This document shows, piece by piece, positions 25,054-38,550 of a stretch of 64,000 bases of DNA (positions are counted from its first letter, which is position 1; each line of letters begins with the position of its first letter). Position numbers and translations under genes: made by a program. Location of the stretch: the NCBI GenBank assembly GCA_905250075.1, contig CAJNOP010000026.1, positions 435,915-499,914 on the forward strand, given 5' to 3'. Origin of the DNA: Rotaria sp. Silwood1. Its lineage: Eukaryota; Rotifera; Eurotatoria; Philodinida; Philodinidae. The notes beneath the pieces are model-generated. The model did no database searches. It saw nothing but the letters and a program-made list of their open reading frames with translations, and was not told where the DNA came from.

Positions 25054-26020
25054 ATGAGTTGTAGTCATCGTCAACATCAGCATCAAGATAATGATATTAT
25101 CTATCAAAAAGATTCTCTACTCAAATATGAATCTCCACGTCTTATTGTTAGTCATGATATTTCAGATACAGATTATAAAAAAATTTGTCGAGCAACTATT
25201 TCTCCTTCTTTTCAACCAATATCACTCTATGATACTAATTTAAAACTTTTTGATCCATATTCTGATTTATGTCGACCTGCATATATACTTGATTTTCTTT
25301 TCCCACCTATTGAACATATTGATAAAAATAATCATAAATATGTATGTTAAATTTTATTTTCAAAACTATAAACACTCGATATATAATTTCTTTTTTGAAA
25401 TATAGATCATATGTGTATCACGTCATCCAGCAACAATAACTGATGTTTACAATTTACAAAAAAATCTTGATCATCGTTTAAAAGTTTCTCAAGCACTTGA
25501 AGTTGGTTTATGTAATCATCGCCGTAAGATATATAACGAATGTTTTGATGAACTGGTACGACAAATAACAATTGAGTGTAGTGAACGTGGTATTTTATTA
25601 TCTCGTATTCGTAATACATATCGTCAAATGATGAATGATTATTTAAATAATTATTTAAGTGCAAATGCATATGCAATGAGAACGTTTCTTCTTAATGAAG
25701 AAATTAAAATTAAATTAAATAATCAAATTGATCATTTACAATATGACATTGAACAAATAAAAAAAGAATTAATTAATGCTGAAGATCATTTTGAAAATAT
25801 TTTAAAATTATATTCAAAATTTAAATCAACAAATGAATATCGATATGAATCAATTAATATTACTATACCATTTGAATTACAACAATTAAGAACAACAAAT
25901 AAATTATTAAAACAAGAATTAGAAAATGTTTTATGTAAAAAATTAAATATCAATCCATCAGAAAGAATAAATAAGAAAAATGAAGATGAATTAGAAAATA
26001 TTAAATATGATATAAAATAA
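25054..26020 (+). CDS. DNALI1: Axonemal inner-arm dynein light chain p28 (DNALI1)
   Basis: Two exons, 25054-25341 and 25406-26020, phase 0, 300 residues. The start is the ATG opening MSCSHRQ. The protein carries the p28 core: LQKNLDHRLKVSQALEVGLC (about 110-130), then RRKIYNECFDELVRQITIEC, then SERGILLSRIRNTYR. A long coiled-coil region follows (about 185-280), ending in the family's LRTTNKLLKQELE. Human p28 has the same block order with FDELIRQVTINCAERG. The N-terminal part is less conserved and includes a Pro/Phe-rich stretch. Function in the family: light chain of single-headed inner dynein arms of motile cilia and flagella. This fits a ciliated animal. Length is close to the usual 250-280 residues. 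Confidence 0.93.
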
Positions 26021-26124
26021 AATCTTTAAATGTTTTTATATTATTGTAACTAGAAATTTACATTGAAATCGCAATCAGAATTTTTTATCATAGTAACCTG
26101 ACAAAGGAAATAATCTCCATTCGA

Positions 26125-26361
26125 GTTTATTGCCTAGATAAAAATCTTAAAAAACTATATGTACCATTAGCGTTTTCTCCTTGAATTATGATCCTTTTCA
26201 GTCTATTAAAGAATATTACGAGACAAGTTTGTTTAACTCCTAGAGTCTGTTTTCCCCGTAATATTCTGCAATAGGTTGAAAATGATCATAACTCAAGAAG
26301 AAAGCGATGATGGTACATATTACGGTACTCAACCGGAGTTAATCGACATCTAGCAGATATA
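26125..26361. repeat. Imperfect palindrome, probable MITE relic
   Basis: Arms 26156-26219 and 26262-26320 match as inverted repeats: TATGTACCATTAGCGTTTTC pairs with TATGTACCATCATCGCTTTC, and TTTTCAGTCTATTAAAGAAT with TTTTCAACCTATTGCAGAAT. The GAATATTACG/CGTAATATTC stem closes a roughly 36 bp centre. Weaker matches (CTAGAT) extend the arms outward. It lies about 100 bp after the DNALI1 stop, so its left part could be transcribed. Confidence 0.65.
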
Positions 26362-28720
26362 TTCACAGGGCTTCCAAACTGTTGTTTTTTTACAGAAGGA
26401 CAAAATCAAATGATTCAGAATTCACTTGGCATCATTCTGCTTCTAAAATCGGATCAATTTCCAAGAGTATACGTTTACTTGTTGCTGATGATGCTTGAAT
26501 GTAGTAAAATTTTAATGCCAAATGTCATAATTGTAGATAGATATTTAAATGCTTTTCCCATCATGTTAATTTATTTTTTCCTCTATATGCATTCAGTTAG
26601 CTCGTCATATGGTTATTCATCATCTGTGAATGACTTTCCATTAAAAACGAATTCTTTTAAAAAACCAACATCGCTTTTCGCTTCTGTGGCCTATTCTCAA
26701 ATATACTAAATAGCTTAGGTTCTCATTCCTATGCTTTTATATAAATAGAAGTTTAACATGTAAAAATATTTTTGTAACATCGTGGTTTCATTAAGTGCTA
26801 AGTTGGATGTCAGGTACTCTTGATCAAGTTGGAGGATCCTAACTTTTAGGATTTTTATCTAAATAATGCACTCTAACAATCAGCAAAGTATGAATTCGAA
26901 CAGAAGTTATCAATAGAAAGAGTTCTCTGGTAAATAGTTTTATCAGAAAGTCATATATCACACTAAAAGAATTTCGACTTGTAAATTTTATTCTTTCATT
27001 ATGATTGCAAAAACGGATGTTTTTGAAATATTCTACTGGTGTCTCTTAATATTCATGACTCGAAAATCAGCTGTAATGCAAATCCCCAGCCGTAAACCAA
27101 TTGTATCTGTCATATTATAACAAGTTCGATAGAATATATGTTATAAAATGTGTCTACACATAGTGAGCATTCATTTTCATAAAAAAGATAACATTTGAAA
27201 AACATTCTATTTCTACGTAGAAATAAACACTTGAGAAGAATTATCGGTCACTTCTTGATTGAACATAATTATTAATTGGAAAATAATTTCATTGTCATCG
27301 GTCAGTACACTATTCGACAAAATTTAGTATTTTTGATCATTTAGATATATTAAGTTGATAGATCATATGAAAAACATTTCTTTAATAAAATTTTTTCACT
27401 CTTCTACACAATTCTTTTGATTCAAATTTATATTGTAAGATGAATCTCATGTTATCTATTGATATATCTTGTAGCAGTTCACATTGAATTTCTCACATCA
27501 TTCGAATAAAGTTCATTTAAAAAGAATACCTCTATGCACTTTAATGTATAAGTTTCCATGTTTATTTGGGAAATGGTTGTAAAAAAAAAACGACGTAATC
27601 ATTACCATCGAAGATCAAAAACAGTCATCTTTATGGTTCATTTACAACCGTAATCTATCATCTTGTTTGACAAATCATACCTTTTTTTTCTGTTTTTAAT
27701 TAAAGCCATCGATGTCTAGTCTAAGAATGAATATTTTTGATAACTATAAAAACTAACGTCCATCTTGAGAGAATATGTATATATATGTATAAACGATTGA
27801 TAAACGTGCTCTGATCATTCGCCTTGCTTTTTATGAATATCAATATTTACCTATTCTTTTCTTTTATATATATATATCAGTTCGTGTATGTAAAGATAAA
27901 ATAATGAATTCATATAATAAAAAAACAGTTCGTTTATTGTCTAAAGAAAATGATTCGATTAAATTTTTGACCAAGAGGAAAAAAAATAAAGCTTACTTTT
28001 AGTTTTTATTAGAAAAAGTAATGAGATATTTAATATATATATATATATTTGTTTTCAAGCTGATGATCATGACAAATCATTGAAGCATAATGTTTGTGAT
28101 TTATCGGTTATAAAAAGAGAAGAAGAAAAAAAAACAGAAATCTAATCAAATCAATTGATGATCGACCGTGCGAAAGGAGGAGCGTATTCATCGGACTAGA
28201 AAATCATCATTTCGTTTGAACTAATCTTTTTCTAGACAAGAAGAATAAAATTTTAAAACGAATGGGAATCAATTCATTTTCGATCTATCTTAAAATTTCA
28301 ATCATTTAAACCGAAATAAAAAGAAAAGGTATTTATCATTTCTCTTATCAATGTAAATATTGATTTGAACCAATGAGAACAAATTCTTATCTATGTCTCT
28401 CTAACCTACTTGAAAACAACAAAAATTAATACAAAATGATTAATTAGAGATGCACATATAGTGGAATTTTTTAAAAAAACATAACACAATTTTACGCTGA
28501 CGAGAGTGTGTCATATATATTTATATATATACATATATATAGGTGCCATCGTATGCAAATGTCTTCTCCACTTGACTATTTTGAACAATAGAAAATAATC
28601 ATATGATTGACAGTTGATTTTTTTAATTAATATATTTCTGAATATTGTAAGAAAACAGAAAAAAAAGAAAGAGAAAAACTGTACAAAAAACAAAGAAAAA
28701 AAAACGAAATCCTCTTGCTT
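26362..28720. other. Intergenic, no gene recognised
   Basis: A+T-rich DNA. It includes an 18-bp perfect palindrome TATTTCTACGTAGAAATA near 27207 and TA repeats near 27866 and 28040. No coding exons were recognised; the 99-codon frame at 26410 has no family motif. Confidence 0.4.
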
Positions 28721-30179
28721 TTATGGCCATACACTTGTTGGCCAAGCTGAATTCGGAGCTGTTTGTTGTTGTCTTAAACAATTTTCATATGAATTATGAA
28801 ATTGTGTATTTGATGTTGGATATTGATGATGATGATAACCAAGTGATGACATATAAACATTATATGCTAATGGATCAAATGTTGATGATGGATTTGTTGT
28901 TGATACTGAACCTGTTAGAGTTGTATCATTAAGTGTTGTACCATATGGTGAAGATGTTGGAGATGATGATGTTGCTGGCGGACCATAAAGAGATTTACCA
29001 TCTTGTACAAGTAATGGTACAGGTACACGTCGAATTGGTTGTTGTGTTTGAGGCGGTGGTGGAGAATTATTTGGATCAAAACACAGATCTGTATACGAGG
29101 AACCTGTTTTCGAAGAATTTTCTTGTTTAGCACGTTTAAGTTTATATCGACTAGAAGGAATATTTATATATATATATATCTATAGATATTTGTTAAGAAT
29201 TTCAATGATATAATAAATACATACTGATTTTGAAACCATATTTTACATTGATTAGCTGTTAAACCAATATGTTTAGCTAATAATTCTCTTTCAGGCGCTG
29301 ATAAATAATGTTGAGCATTAAAACGTTGTTCAAGTGTAGCTATTTGTTGTTTAGTAAATAAAATTCTACGTTTACGTTTTTTTCCAACATTTGATATATC
29401 ATTTGAATTATTTGATTTAGTTTTTTTAACATTATTATTATTATTATTTGTTTGTATTTGTGTTGGTGATGTACGTACTAATGTTTGTTGTTCATCATTA
29501 TCTAATATTTTTGATGATGTTGATGAGGATGCTGATGCTGACATTGAAGAATTATTTTTTTCTTCATTTATTGTATTGAATTGAGGTTTTATTGGTATTA
29601 TAGATGATGTTGATGGTACACAATGAACAGGACTATGATGTATTGATGTAGAATTTGGTATATATGGTTCAAGTTTTTCAGTTTTAAATTCATTATTTAA
29701 TGGTGACATTGAACTACGATAAGCTGCTGCTGCAGCTAATGATGAATATGTTGATGCTGAATGATGATGATGATGATGATGTCTATCATAACTTGTTGGA
29801 TAAGAATGTGAAGGATAAAGACCAAAACTGTTCATATCTAAATAACAAAAAAAATAACATGTTTATGAATAAATTAAATAGACAATTTTTATGTTTTCTA
29901 TTTTAAACGATTGACATCCGCCGGTAAGATCAAGCAATATCCGGACCGAAGAAAAAGAAGAAGAAGAAAAAAAATTTAATAAACCTCAAGAAAATATATA
30001 ATTGTTGGTCAATTATTTTCGATTGATCTTGTTTTTTTTTTTTTTTGTATACCTGGAAAATTTTCTGTACCCATCCATGATGGTGTTGGAGCATAAAGTA
30101 ATGGATTTTGATAAGCAGCAGCTGCAGCAGCTGCTGCTGATGCTGTACCAACTAGATCGTGTTTGATACCGTTCATCAT
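28721..30179 (-). CDS. nkx2.1: NK2.1-class homeobox transcription factor
   Basis: Three exons, 30179-30053, 29837-29225 and 29150-28721, give 389 residues. The start is the first of two adjacent ATGs (MMNGIKHD). The homeodomain (about 196-255) begins [20 protein letters not shown]; its third helix reads CKIWFQNHRYKLKR. The His before RY is created exactly by joining exons 2 and 3, and Tyr54 is the NK2 hallmark. The NK2-specific domain follows ([13 protein letters not shown], about 287-299), placing the gene in the NK2.1/2.2 group rather than NK3 or NK4; the C-terminus ends in a Trp-rich WPTSVWP. N-terminal low complexity: poly-Ala, poly-His, Ser-rich. The TN motif typical of the class near the N-terminus is not visible. 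Role: DNA-binding regulator of anterior neural or foregut patterning, by family. Confidence 0.92.
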
Positions 30180-33100
30180 GTTCGATTCCTTAAAAGATAA
30201 AAACAAAAACGAATAAATTCAATATAAAGCAATGAATATGAAAAATAAATTGAAAAACTTCGGTTTTTTAAAAATTCTATACCATTGATCAATATAATTG
30301 TCAAGATGTGTGTGCTCATCATTGTTGATAAAAAAAAAGTGAAAAATGCATTTGTCCGTTTTTTCCTTTTTTTTTCTTTTTTTGTTCTTTCTCGTCTATC
30401 TTTTCTCCTTCTCTCTAGATTAGAGGATGCCGCACATGAGGGACCACTCCAACAGGCTGGTTTTCAAGGATCGCTACTCAAATGGGCACTTGAAAAAAAA
30501 AAGGAGGAGAAAAAGAAGAAGAAGAAAAAATGAGATGACGATTGTTACGTACTCGTCAACGTACGAAGAGCCACTCGTTATGTTGAAGGGATAGCCAATC
30601 TCGAGTGCACACCGTTTGTGTGTTGTGCACACAAGTTGTTATTGTTGTGTATGTGTCTATGCGTGTGTGTGCACCTTTTTTTTTTCTCGCTTTTTCTCTT
30701 TCTACGATTTTTTTTTCTTACTTTCAGGTAGATAGCCTCAGGAGAACTTTATCTACTTGGTCAAATAAAAGTAAAAGAGAGAGAGAGAGAGAGTAAGAGA
30801 GGAAAAAATATATGTGTAGAATGAATAACGAACACACACACACACCGTCTCTGTGTAATCTGCACTTGAGCAAGAATGAGGAGAGAGAAAAAAAGGAGAG
30901 GCCTGTCAAATTGATTTCATCGTCGGTATCATATGCAAATAGTGGAGCACTTCTCTTTTTCTCTGTTTCTTCTTTTTCTTCTTCTTGCTTCGAAGTTTAA
31001 TCACCATACAATTGACTTTGTATTCACATTTATGAATTATTCCATTCATCATTGACGAAACACTAACATTAAATCGTATGAGAAAAAGAAAACGACAAAA
31101 AAAATCCGATTGGTGTAAAATTCGATCGAGAAAAAGAACCAATAAGAAGTTGTCATTTTTATTTTTCAAAAGAATTGGTTTACCTGTAGTTTACTCATGA
31201 TGTAGAATAATAAAGGGTTTGTTGTCAGATTTTCACGAGAAAATTTTGAAAGAATATACATCAATTAAGTTCTAGCTTTTAAGAATGAATCAGACTTTTT
31301 TTTTGCAAGTTTAGAGATTCAGTTTGATAATACTCATGTTTGTTTAAGAAAATAATGGCCGGGAAAATACACACAAAAATAATAACAATAATTTCCCTTC
31401 TGTAAGAGTGTTTTGTCGAACCTTATATCCGATTCGGAACGTCAAAAATTATTATGTTTTTATTGATATTCAAACAGATTCTATCAGCTTTATTTACCAT
31501 CCGATAAATGTTTGAAACCATGACTTTCTTTTAAGAAAAAGGATGAAAAATTCAAATGATTTAAGATCCTGATAGATTTGCTTGTAACTAGTGCGTTTTA
31601 GATTAGAATACAATAAGCTTTGGCATCATTGGTGAACGAATTTTTGATTTTTTTCATCTTGAAAGATATTCTGTCAAATTGAAATGTCACTAATTATAAG
31701 GTGTAAAATCATGTTCGACACGTTTACACTTTGGCTCGTGCCTCAATTGAATTGAATAGAAAACTTTAGATTGGACCTTCTTCTTCTATCAGTATATTTG
31801 AAATAATCTCAATTTTATTAATCAATTTAATCGAATGTGATTTTCATTTATTAAGGATTAAAAAAAAATATACTCATTCTCCTTTATTATAGAATTAAAT
31901 GAATGCGATTTTCATAGTAAAATACCCAGACAGGATATATGCTTTTCCGAATGCGATAATAAAAAAAGTTCATATCAAATATCAGTAGCGGATTTAGGAA
32001 AGGTTGCAAAAGCGATGGTTGTCATCACCTGACGAACTTTTTCTTTTCAGTTTTCCTCGATAGAAACGAAATCACGAGTTTGTAATAACAAAAATGAATT
32101 TTAAAAAATATGGATTTATTTTTATAATCACCGTCATCTTCTCACTGGTGTTCTGAATCTATCATTATCAAATATATTTTTTCAAAATTTTATTCTACAA
32201 CAATAATTCTATGACAGAAATGATTCGTAAAATGTCAAAAGTACATCCGAAAATAATCTTTAAGGTCTCTTATCTACTTACATATTGTACACTCGATTGA
32301 TTTGAGAAGATTATAATTTGGATAGTCAAGAACAAAAAAAAAGAAAACGAAACTCTTGACTTGTCGTCGTAGTACGCACTTCACATGCAAGTTACATCAA
32401 TCGTTTTTGCATGTATGTGCATAAGACATGTGTAAAATGTGTTCCGAGTATTCGCTTTCGTTTTTCTTTTACATTAATTCAACTACTATATTATAATAAT
32501 AGCCAGTTAAAGCGAAAAGAAAGAAACGACATGAAAAATTTTCCTTTTTTCTTCTTCTTTTTTTATTCTGTGATTAGAAAAAAAAGAATTTTCGTTCATG
32601 ATAGATCAACAAGGACGAAACTTGTCTGAAAACGTTCTTCTCTCATTATTATCAACACTTATTCACTTTCTCTCTATTTCTCATTTACTTCAGGCAAATT
32701 GTCCGATGAATGTAGATGGTGAGCACTTATGTTGTGAACAAGTACATGAAATACTTAACTGGAGGCCTTTTTTTTTCTCTGTCTCTCTCTTCACTACAAC
32801 AACGAACGCCTGTCAGAATGCTTATGTTACTGTTGTTGTTGTTATTGTTGATGCACACCATTTTAGTTACTTGCCAATAGTGAAGTATGTTACTCTTTCA
32901 AATAGATGTAAAAACGTTTTTCGATGTTTTTTTTTTATTAAATTAAAATGTCCAACGTTTGAATGTCTATGTGATGATCTAAAACGGTTAAAATTACAAA
33001 AAAAAATCAATACTTCGCTTTTCTTCTTCGTCTTTTCTCAAGATACTTGAAAATAGAGTTAAAGAAGAGATCAGTGAAAGAATTAATTTTTTTTCTCTTC

Positions 33101-34780
33101 TTACTGATCCCTAAAGGCTTCCGTATATGATGAATAATGATATGACAAAAAGAAGTTGTTCGTTGTTGTTTTCTTTTCATTTGATGACAATTGTCACCTT
33201 TTGTAGTTTCAATTCGACTTGAACAAAAGAAGATATTTTTTCAATCATATGTTGATCTTCTTTTAATTTGCTTTTAATAATTAAGATTTTAATATGAGTA
33301 TCATGAGAGTTTTTTTATAAGTGTAGATTTTGACAGATGTTAAAAATATATATATATATATATGTATGTCAACAATAAGTATCAATAAAAGTATTGGCAA
33401 ACACTACTTCATTGAAGATGAATTATTCTGCTGTTTTTGAAGAGATTATGAATATATTGGAATTACAAATATGCAAGATTGTTTTGAGGTTAGAGATGAA
33501 AATAAGTTGATGAAACAAAATAAAGAAAAAAAAAATTAGATGATTCATTCGGAAACCTATTCAAATAATATATTTAATAATTCATAAAAGAATTTATTGA
33601 TTTTTTCTAATGTGCACTATATTTCATACAAAATTGACATGAGCTGTTGTTAGTTTTATCTTTTTCATTGAAGTTTAATTTTCTGAACAATTGATTTCTA
33701 TCTTGATTATTAAAACAAGAATAATTATCGATTTTTGAATAAAATATTTATCATTACTGTATAAATCATAGATCATTATTATTGTTTATAAGAAAAAAGT
33801 TTTGATTTAGTTGACTTTATAATTAAATAGAGATAAAATTTAATCGTTTTACAACATATTTATTGAGCCATTTTATTCTTTGATGCATTGCAAAAAAAGA
33901 ATTAAATATTTTATTACAATTTATTACTTAAAATTTTAGTCTATTTAATGTATAAAATATAATTGCATAAATAATAACTTAAAGAAACGTGACGATACAC
34001 TTAATATTCAACATTGAATTTGCATAATTTATAAAAAGCAAAAAAAAGAAAAAAAAACATGAATTGATTTCGATCATTTTTTATGAGTTCTTACTTTGTT
34101 GATGTAATCAACAGCATAAGAAATTCTTCATAGTATTTAGTTTGATTTTTAAGAACAATTGAATTGACTAAATTTTAATATCAATTCTTCAAAATGTTGT
34201 AAAATATAGCATGGCCGATGACATCTAGTGATAATTACATGTTTTTTTTTTTGTTACATATATGCTAATAAACAAATTTGATAAACACAGTGAATACCTA
34301 CATATTCGTCCGCAAAATACAGTAAATAGTAAAAATGACATTAACGATTGATGTATATGGTTTTTGATTTTTGTCTATCAACACAAAAAAAGAATAAGAT
34401 GTTAAAAGTCATCATTGACATTGAAATGAAAAAGAACACTACAAAGTTTGAAAAAATCATGCCTAGGAATAATGTTCATAAAGAAACAAAATTTCATATG
34501 TCTTCTTTTTTTTTTTAACTTTTAAAAGAAATGTTCATAATAAAGGAGAAATCTTGGGCAAGTAATGATTTACATATAATAGTGTGCTATAATTAAATTG
34601 TTTTTTTTTTATTCTGAAACTTATTAATCATATCAGAAATTATTAGTTTTTATAATTTTCTAATTTAATAAACGTAATTTAGTATAAAAGGAAATTGAAT
34701 TTTATCATAAACTATTATGAATACAGAATCGAATAAGGGTTTTCTTATGATCCTTTTTTTTTAGAAATAAACTTAACTCA
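30180..34780. other. Long intergenic region upstream of the NK2.1 gene
   Basis: Probable NK2.1 promoter side. 30400-30660 is richer in G+C than the surroundings, with a run of non-repetitive sequence (for example CTCCAACAGGCTGGTTTTCA), and could be a 5' UTR exon or enhancer. Simple repeats: GA at 30778-30793, CA at 30833-30844, TA at 33349-33361. No protein-coding exon was recognised. Confidence 0.4.
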
Positions 34781-35014
34781 TTGACCATGAGAGTATCATA
34801 AATGATACCTGTTGTTTGCGGTGATATCTGTGTAGGTAACTATATAGTTGATCACTTCTCTTGTTTTGACTATTGTCGTTATCATTTTTTATGTGATAAG
34901 ATGTAACGGCAATAGACAAACACAAGGGAGACAAGCAACCGTCTAATTATTTACAGAGATGTCACCACTAAAAACCAGGTATCATATATAATATTTCAGT
35001 AGCCAAAGGGTCAA
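34781..35014. mobile_element. Short palindromic MITE, about 234 bp
   Basis: Inverted arms meet near 34895. Left TTGACC...GATACCTGTTG pairs with right, on the minus strand, TTGACC...GATACCTGGTT. Further paired blocks are GCGGTGATATCTGTGTA / GTGGTGACATCTCTGTA and GACTATTGTCGTTA / GTCTATTGCCGTTA. Several inserted or lost bases show it is old. No coding capacity. Target duplication not clear. Confidence 0.65.
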
Positions 35015-36051
35015 ATACGATAAAACTCATTTATTTGTCATACAGAAATTCTTTTCCTAGTATCAATCCAACAACTATTAGTTTTTCAAACAGTCAGAGA
35101 TGTCCCGAGCGAGAGCAGAGCGCCTCCCAATTTTGAAAACTTTTCGTTTTATTTCCGCGGAGTTTTAATGTTTTTCTTGGTTTTCTTTTTTGTTAGAATA
35201 AAATCTGATCCGATTGATTGTTGAGCAGAATAATACTATATAAATGAGATTTTTAACAAGTATAATATTCTTTTATATGAATAGCTAAAAGAACAATATT
35301 TATTGAGGGTAATCAGTATATACGATAATAAGTCATAAACTTTTAATAACATCATGCATCAATTTCTTTCATAGATCATGGAGGAAAAATCTTTATAAAA
35401 GATTTGATAAATAAATAGAAACACTTCTGTTTTTTTTAAGGCATGTTTTTGACATAAAATGTTAATTGTGTATATATGCCACTGTAAGATTTCATTATTA
35501 AGCCGATTTGAAAGTATGATTGCATTCAAAAAAAAGAAGTGTTTTGAGTCAATTTTCTCTCTTCATTATAAATATAAACTTTGGTTGCTAGTTCTTTTAA
35601 ATTCAAACATTGCCCATAGTGCATTCATTCTTATAAATTTCACAACTGTTTGATTAACATTCAAACTTATACTCAAATTTTTTTTCTTTTCTACATATAT
35701 ATATATATATTTCTTTTTTTCATTACTTCTTGTTCTTTGTTGTGGCATCGTCTATTTTCTTTTGTTATAGGGAATAAAACTTTCTTTTTTTTTTTTTTTT
35801 GAAAATTTTTTTTTCTCATTTTCTTCCGTTGTCGTTAAGTAAGAGAATAGAGAGAATACGGTCGATGTTTGCCACCGAACGGAGAGAAGTGGGCATCCGT
35901 TATTGTGATGATTGTGACATGCATATCACTGTTTGTGCATGTTAATCGTTGTTAGCAACAACAACACTGTAGCGCTTTTTATAATTTCTGGCCTTTATAG
36001 ACATTTGCGTGTTTGTAGTCTCAACATAGTAGATATAGATTAGATCGAACG
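35015..36051. other. Intergenic; promoter side of the proline-rich gene
   Basis: A small G+C-rich island (35100-35165, GAGCGAGAGCAGAGCGCC) stands out but was not identified. The last 200 bp before the ATG at 36052 are less A+T-biased and may be 5' UTR. Confidence 0.4.
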
Positions 36052-38550
36052 ATGATCGTTCAATCGACACCAGTCATATTGAAACAACGAAATCAAGTTA
36101 ATCGAGAATGTCTTTATGCATGGTATCCAGAAGTTGTAACAGATACATCAACAACAACATCAATGGGACCACGCGATATTTATATTCATAAAGGAATCGA
36201 CAAAGATCTTATACAACAAAATTCACCAACAAATGGATGTAAGATTAACACTGATTATTTTAACTAGGAACATATATGAATGTAGTCAAATGTAAAAAAC
36301 AAATGGATCATTCATTTTTTTTTTTATAATTATTTTTTTGTTTTTGGTGACTATTATGTTTTCATGCTTATTTTTCTAGTAATTAATGGTTATAATAATA
36401 ACAATAGTAATAATGAACTTCTACAACGTTATGGACAAAGTATGGCACCAAGTGAACGTATCTATCACTCAGCAGAAACACTTGATGAAGCGTTAAGAAC
36501 ACCATGGGCATTACATTATGAAATACAACGAAGACCAGCAACACCAAATCCACCATCACATTCTACAGATAGTATGTAAAAATGCAAAATGTTCTTATTA
36601 GGTAGCTCTATAAATAGATGAAACAGATGTTTTATGTCAAGAACTTTTTCTTTTTTCGTCCTTTCTCTCAGTTTTTTTTTTTCAATATATAATAGCTTAA
36701 ATGATGAAAATACACAGAAAATTATCGATTTGATATATTGATGATTTCTTGATAATATTTCTATTTACACAGCATGCTTATTTTTTCTTTTGGTAAATTT
36801 TTATACTAAATCAAAATCTTTTTTGCAAATATTTCATCATAAAAAAAAAAGCAATTCAAATAATTCAATATCATTGATCCTATTGTTATGTATAAAGATA
36901 AATTTTCGATGATTTTGAAGTATTTTATATAATTATGATTGTAGTGAAGCCATAAGAATCACAGAGGATTTGACATCTAAAGATAAGCCTTAAATGGAAT
37001 ATTTCACTAGATCGGAAATAAAAACTATTTTTATAGTTAATAGAAAAAAACAACGAATAGATATATAATTAAAGTTGAGAAAAACAACAAACGTCCATTT
37101 TATAATTGGCATTTCATTGAAATCACTCAAAACTTTATAAAAATCATTAACAATATTGATTCTATAGTTGTCTTTATGCATTATTTTTTATACACTTATC
37201 CAATAATTATTATGAAAAACAAAAAAAAAAAAAATATATATATATATTTATCGATGTTTCATAATTTTCTTGCGCTTGATGAGTATCTATCAAATAAATA
37301 ACTATGTTCTTTTGTTTTGTAGCTACGCGTAAAGAAATGCCACGTCGTCTGAAGAGTGCTCCAGTTGTTCGTTCATTTCCACTAACATCCGTTCTTGCAG
37401 TTCCTGAACCACGACTTATAACTCCTATTATTCCAGTGACAACAAATGAAATACCAAGATCACCATTACCAACAAGACCTAGAACTCGAGCTTCATCTGC
37501 TAAAGCACGTCTTAATACAACATTTCCTACATATAATGAACCAATAGAGGATAATATAAAACAACAACGTCGAGAAATTAAATCAGCTCAAGCAATTCGA
37601 TCAAATGATGAAACAAAATTATCCGATGAAGAAAATCAAAAAGGTTCTACTCAATTTTATTCTGACGTAATACAACAACAACAACAAGAACCACCATCGA
37701 TTCCTTTAACACCAACTCCACCACCTACAAATGGTTATCAAAAACCTGTTAATTGTTATCTTCCAAATGAACCACCATCAACACCTATTGATAAAAAACT
37801 TTTTCGTTCGAAAACGGACTTTATTTCTGTTCCTCCAAATTTACATTATATTCATCGTCCAGGTGTTATTTCAGTTACAAATATTGATAAACCACCTATT
37901 GTACGAGAAAATTCAGCATCTAGAAAATCCAATAAACATATTCGACGACATCACCGTCATCATCGTGAAAAACGACATGAACCATTACTTGCTCTAACAC
38001 CTATGACACAATCAGTAAAAATACCTGTTGAAATTGATGGTATTAAATTAATATATGATCCATCATTAACATTAGATGATCCATCATTAAATTTAACAAA
38101 ATATTTTATTGAAGGACGTTTATATTTAATCAAAGGTCAACATTATAATGTTTTAGAAAATATTGATCCAACAATGATTGAAAAATACAATCAAAATTTA
38201 ACGTAAGTAAAATTTTCACAAATAAAAGATATATATGTGTATATATACATATTTCTCTTTCTTATCTAAGTCTTCCTCAACGTCCAAAATATTATCAAAC
38301 AATACCTGTTGAAAAATTTCAAGTACCTAAACCACCACCAGAATTTCATTATAATGCATCAGAAACATATTTTTATAATACATTACCAAAACGTTTACAT
38401 CGTTATGTAGTTGATCCAAATTTTATTTCAGAAAATCTTAATGTTAATAAAATCTCTATGTCAAAACGACCTTTAACAGCAACTGTTGTTCATTCAACAA
38501 TTAATGATATTAATCGACAACAAACAACTCCAACAACTGTTTACACTTGA
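36052..38550 (+). CDS. Unrecognised proline-rich protein, 512 residues
   Basis: Four exons, 36052-36238, 36380-36571, 37323-38202 and 38271-38550, close in phase to 512 codons. I do not recognise the family. The N-terminus is ordered-looking (LYAWYPEVVTD, GPRDIYIHKG). Exon 2 has SERIYHSAETLDEALRTPWA. The long third exon is basic and Pro/Ser-rich (PTRPRTRASSAKAR; poly-Gln; PLTPTPPPTNGY), with a His/Arg cluster (HIRRHHRHHREKRH). A compact, probably folded block follows (VEIDGIKLIYDPSLTLDD, then YFIEGRLYLIKGQHY). The C-terminus is PKRLHRYVVDP. No signal peptide or membrane segment is apparent, so it is likely intracellular. The 751 bp second intron is unusually long for this window. The in-frame closing of four exons argues that it is a real gene. 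Confidence 0.7.

Noticed and set aside
30605-30796. 63-codon frame in a TG- and T-rich tract
   Set aside because: Low-complexity sequence upstream of NK2.1 with no domain signal.
33061-33120. Apparent hairpin with GATCAGT/ACTGATC
   Set aside because: The accompanying AGAAGAG and CTCTTCT blocks are in the wrong order for one continuous stem.
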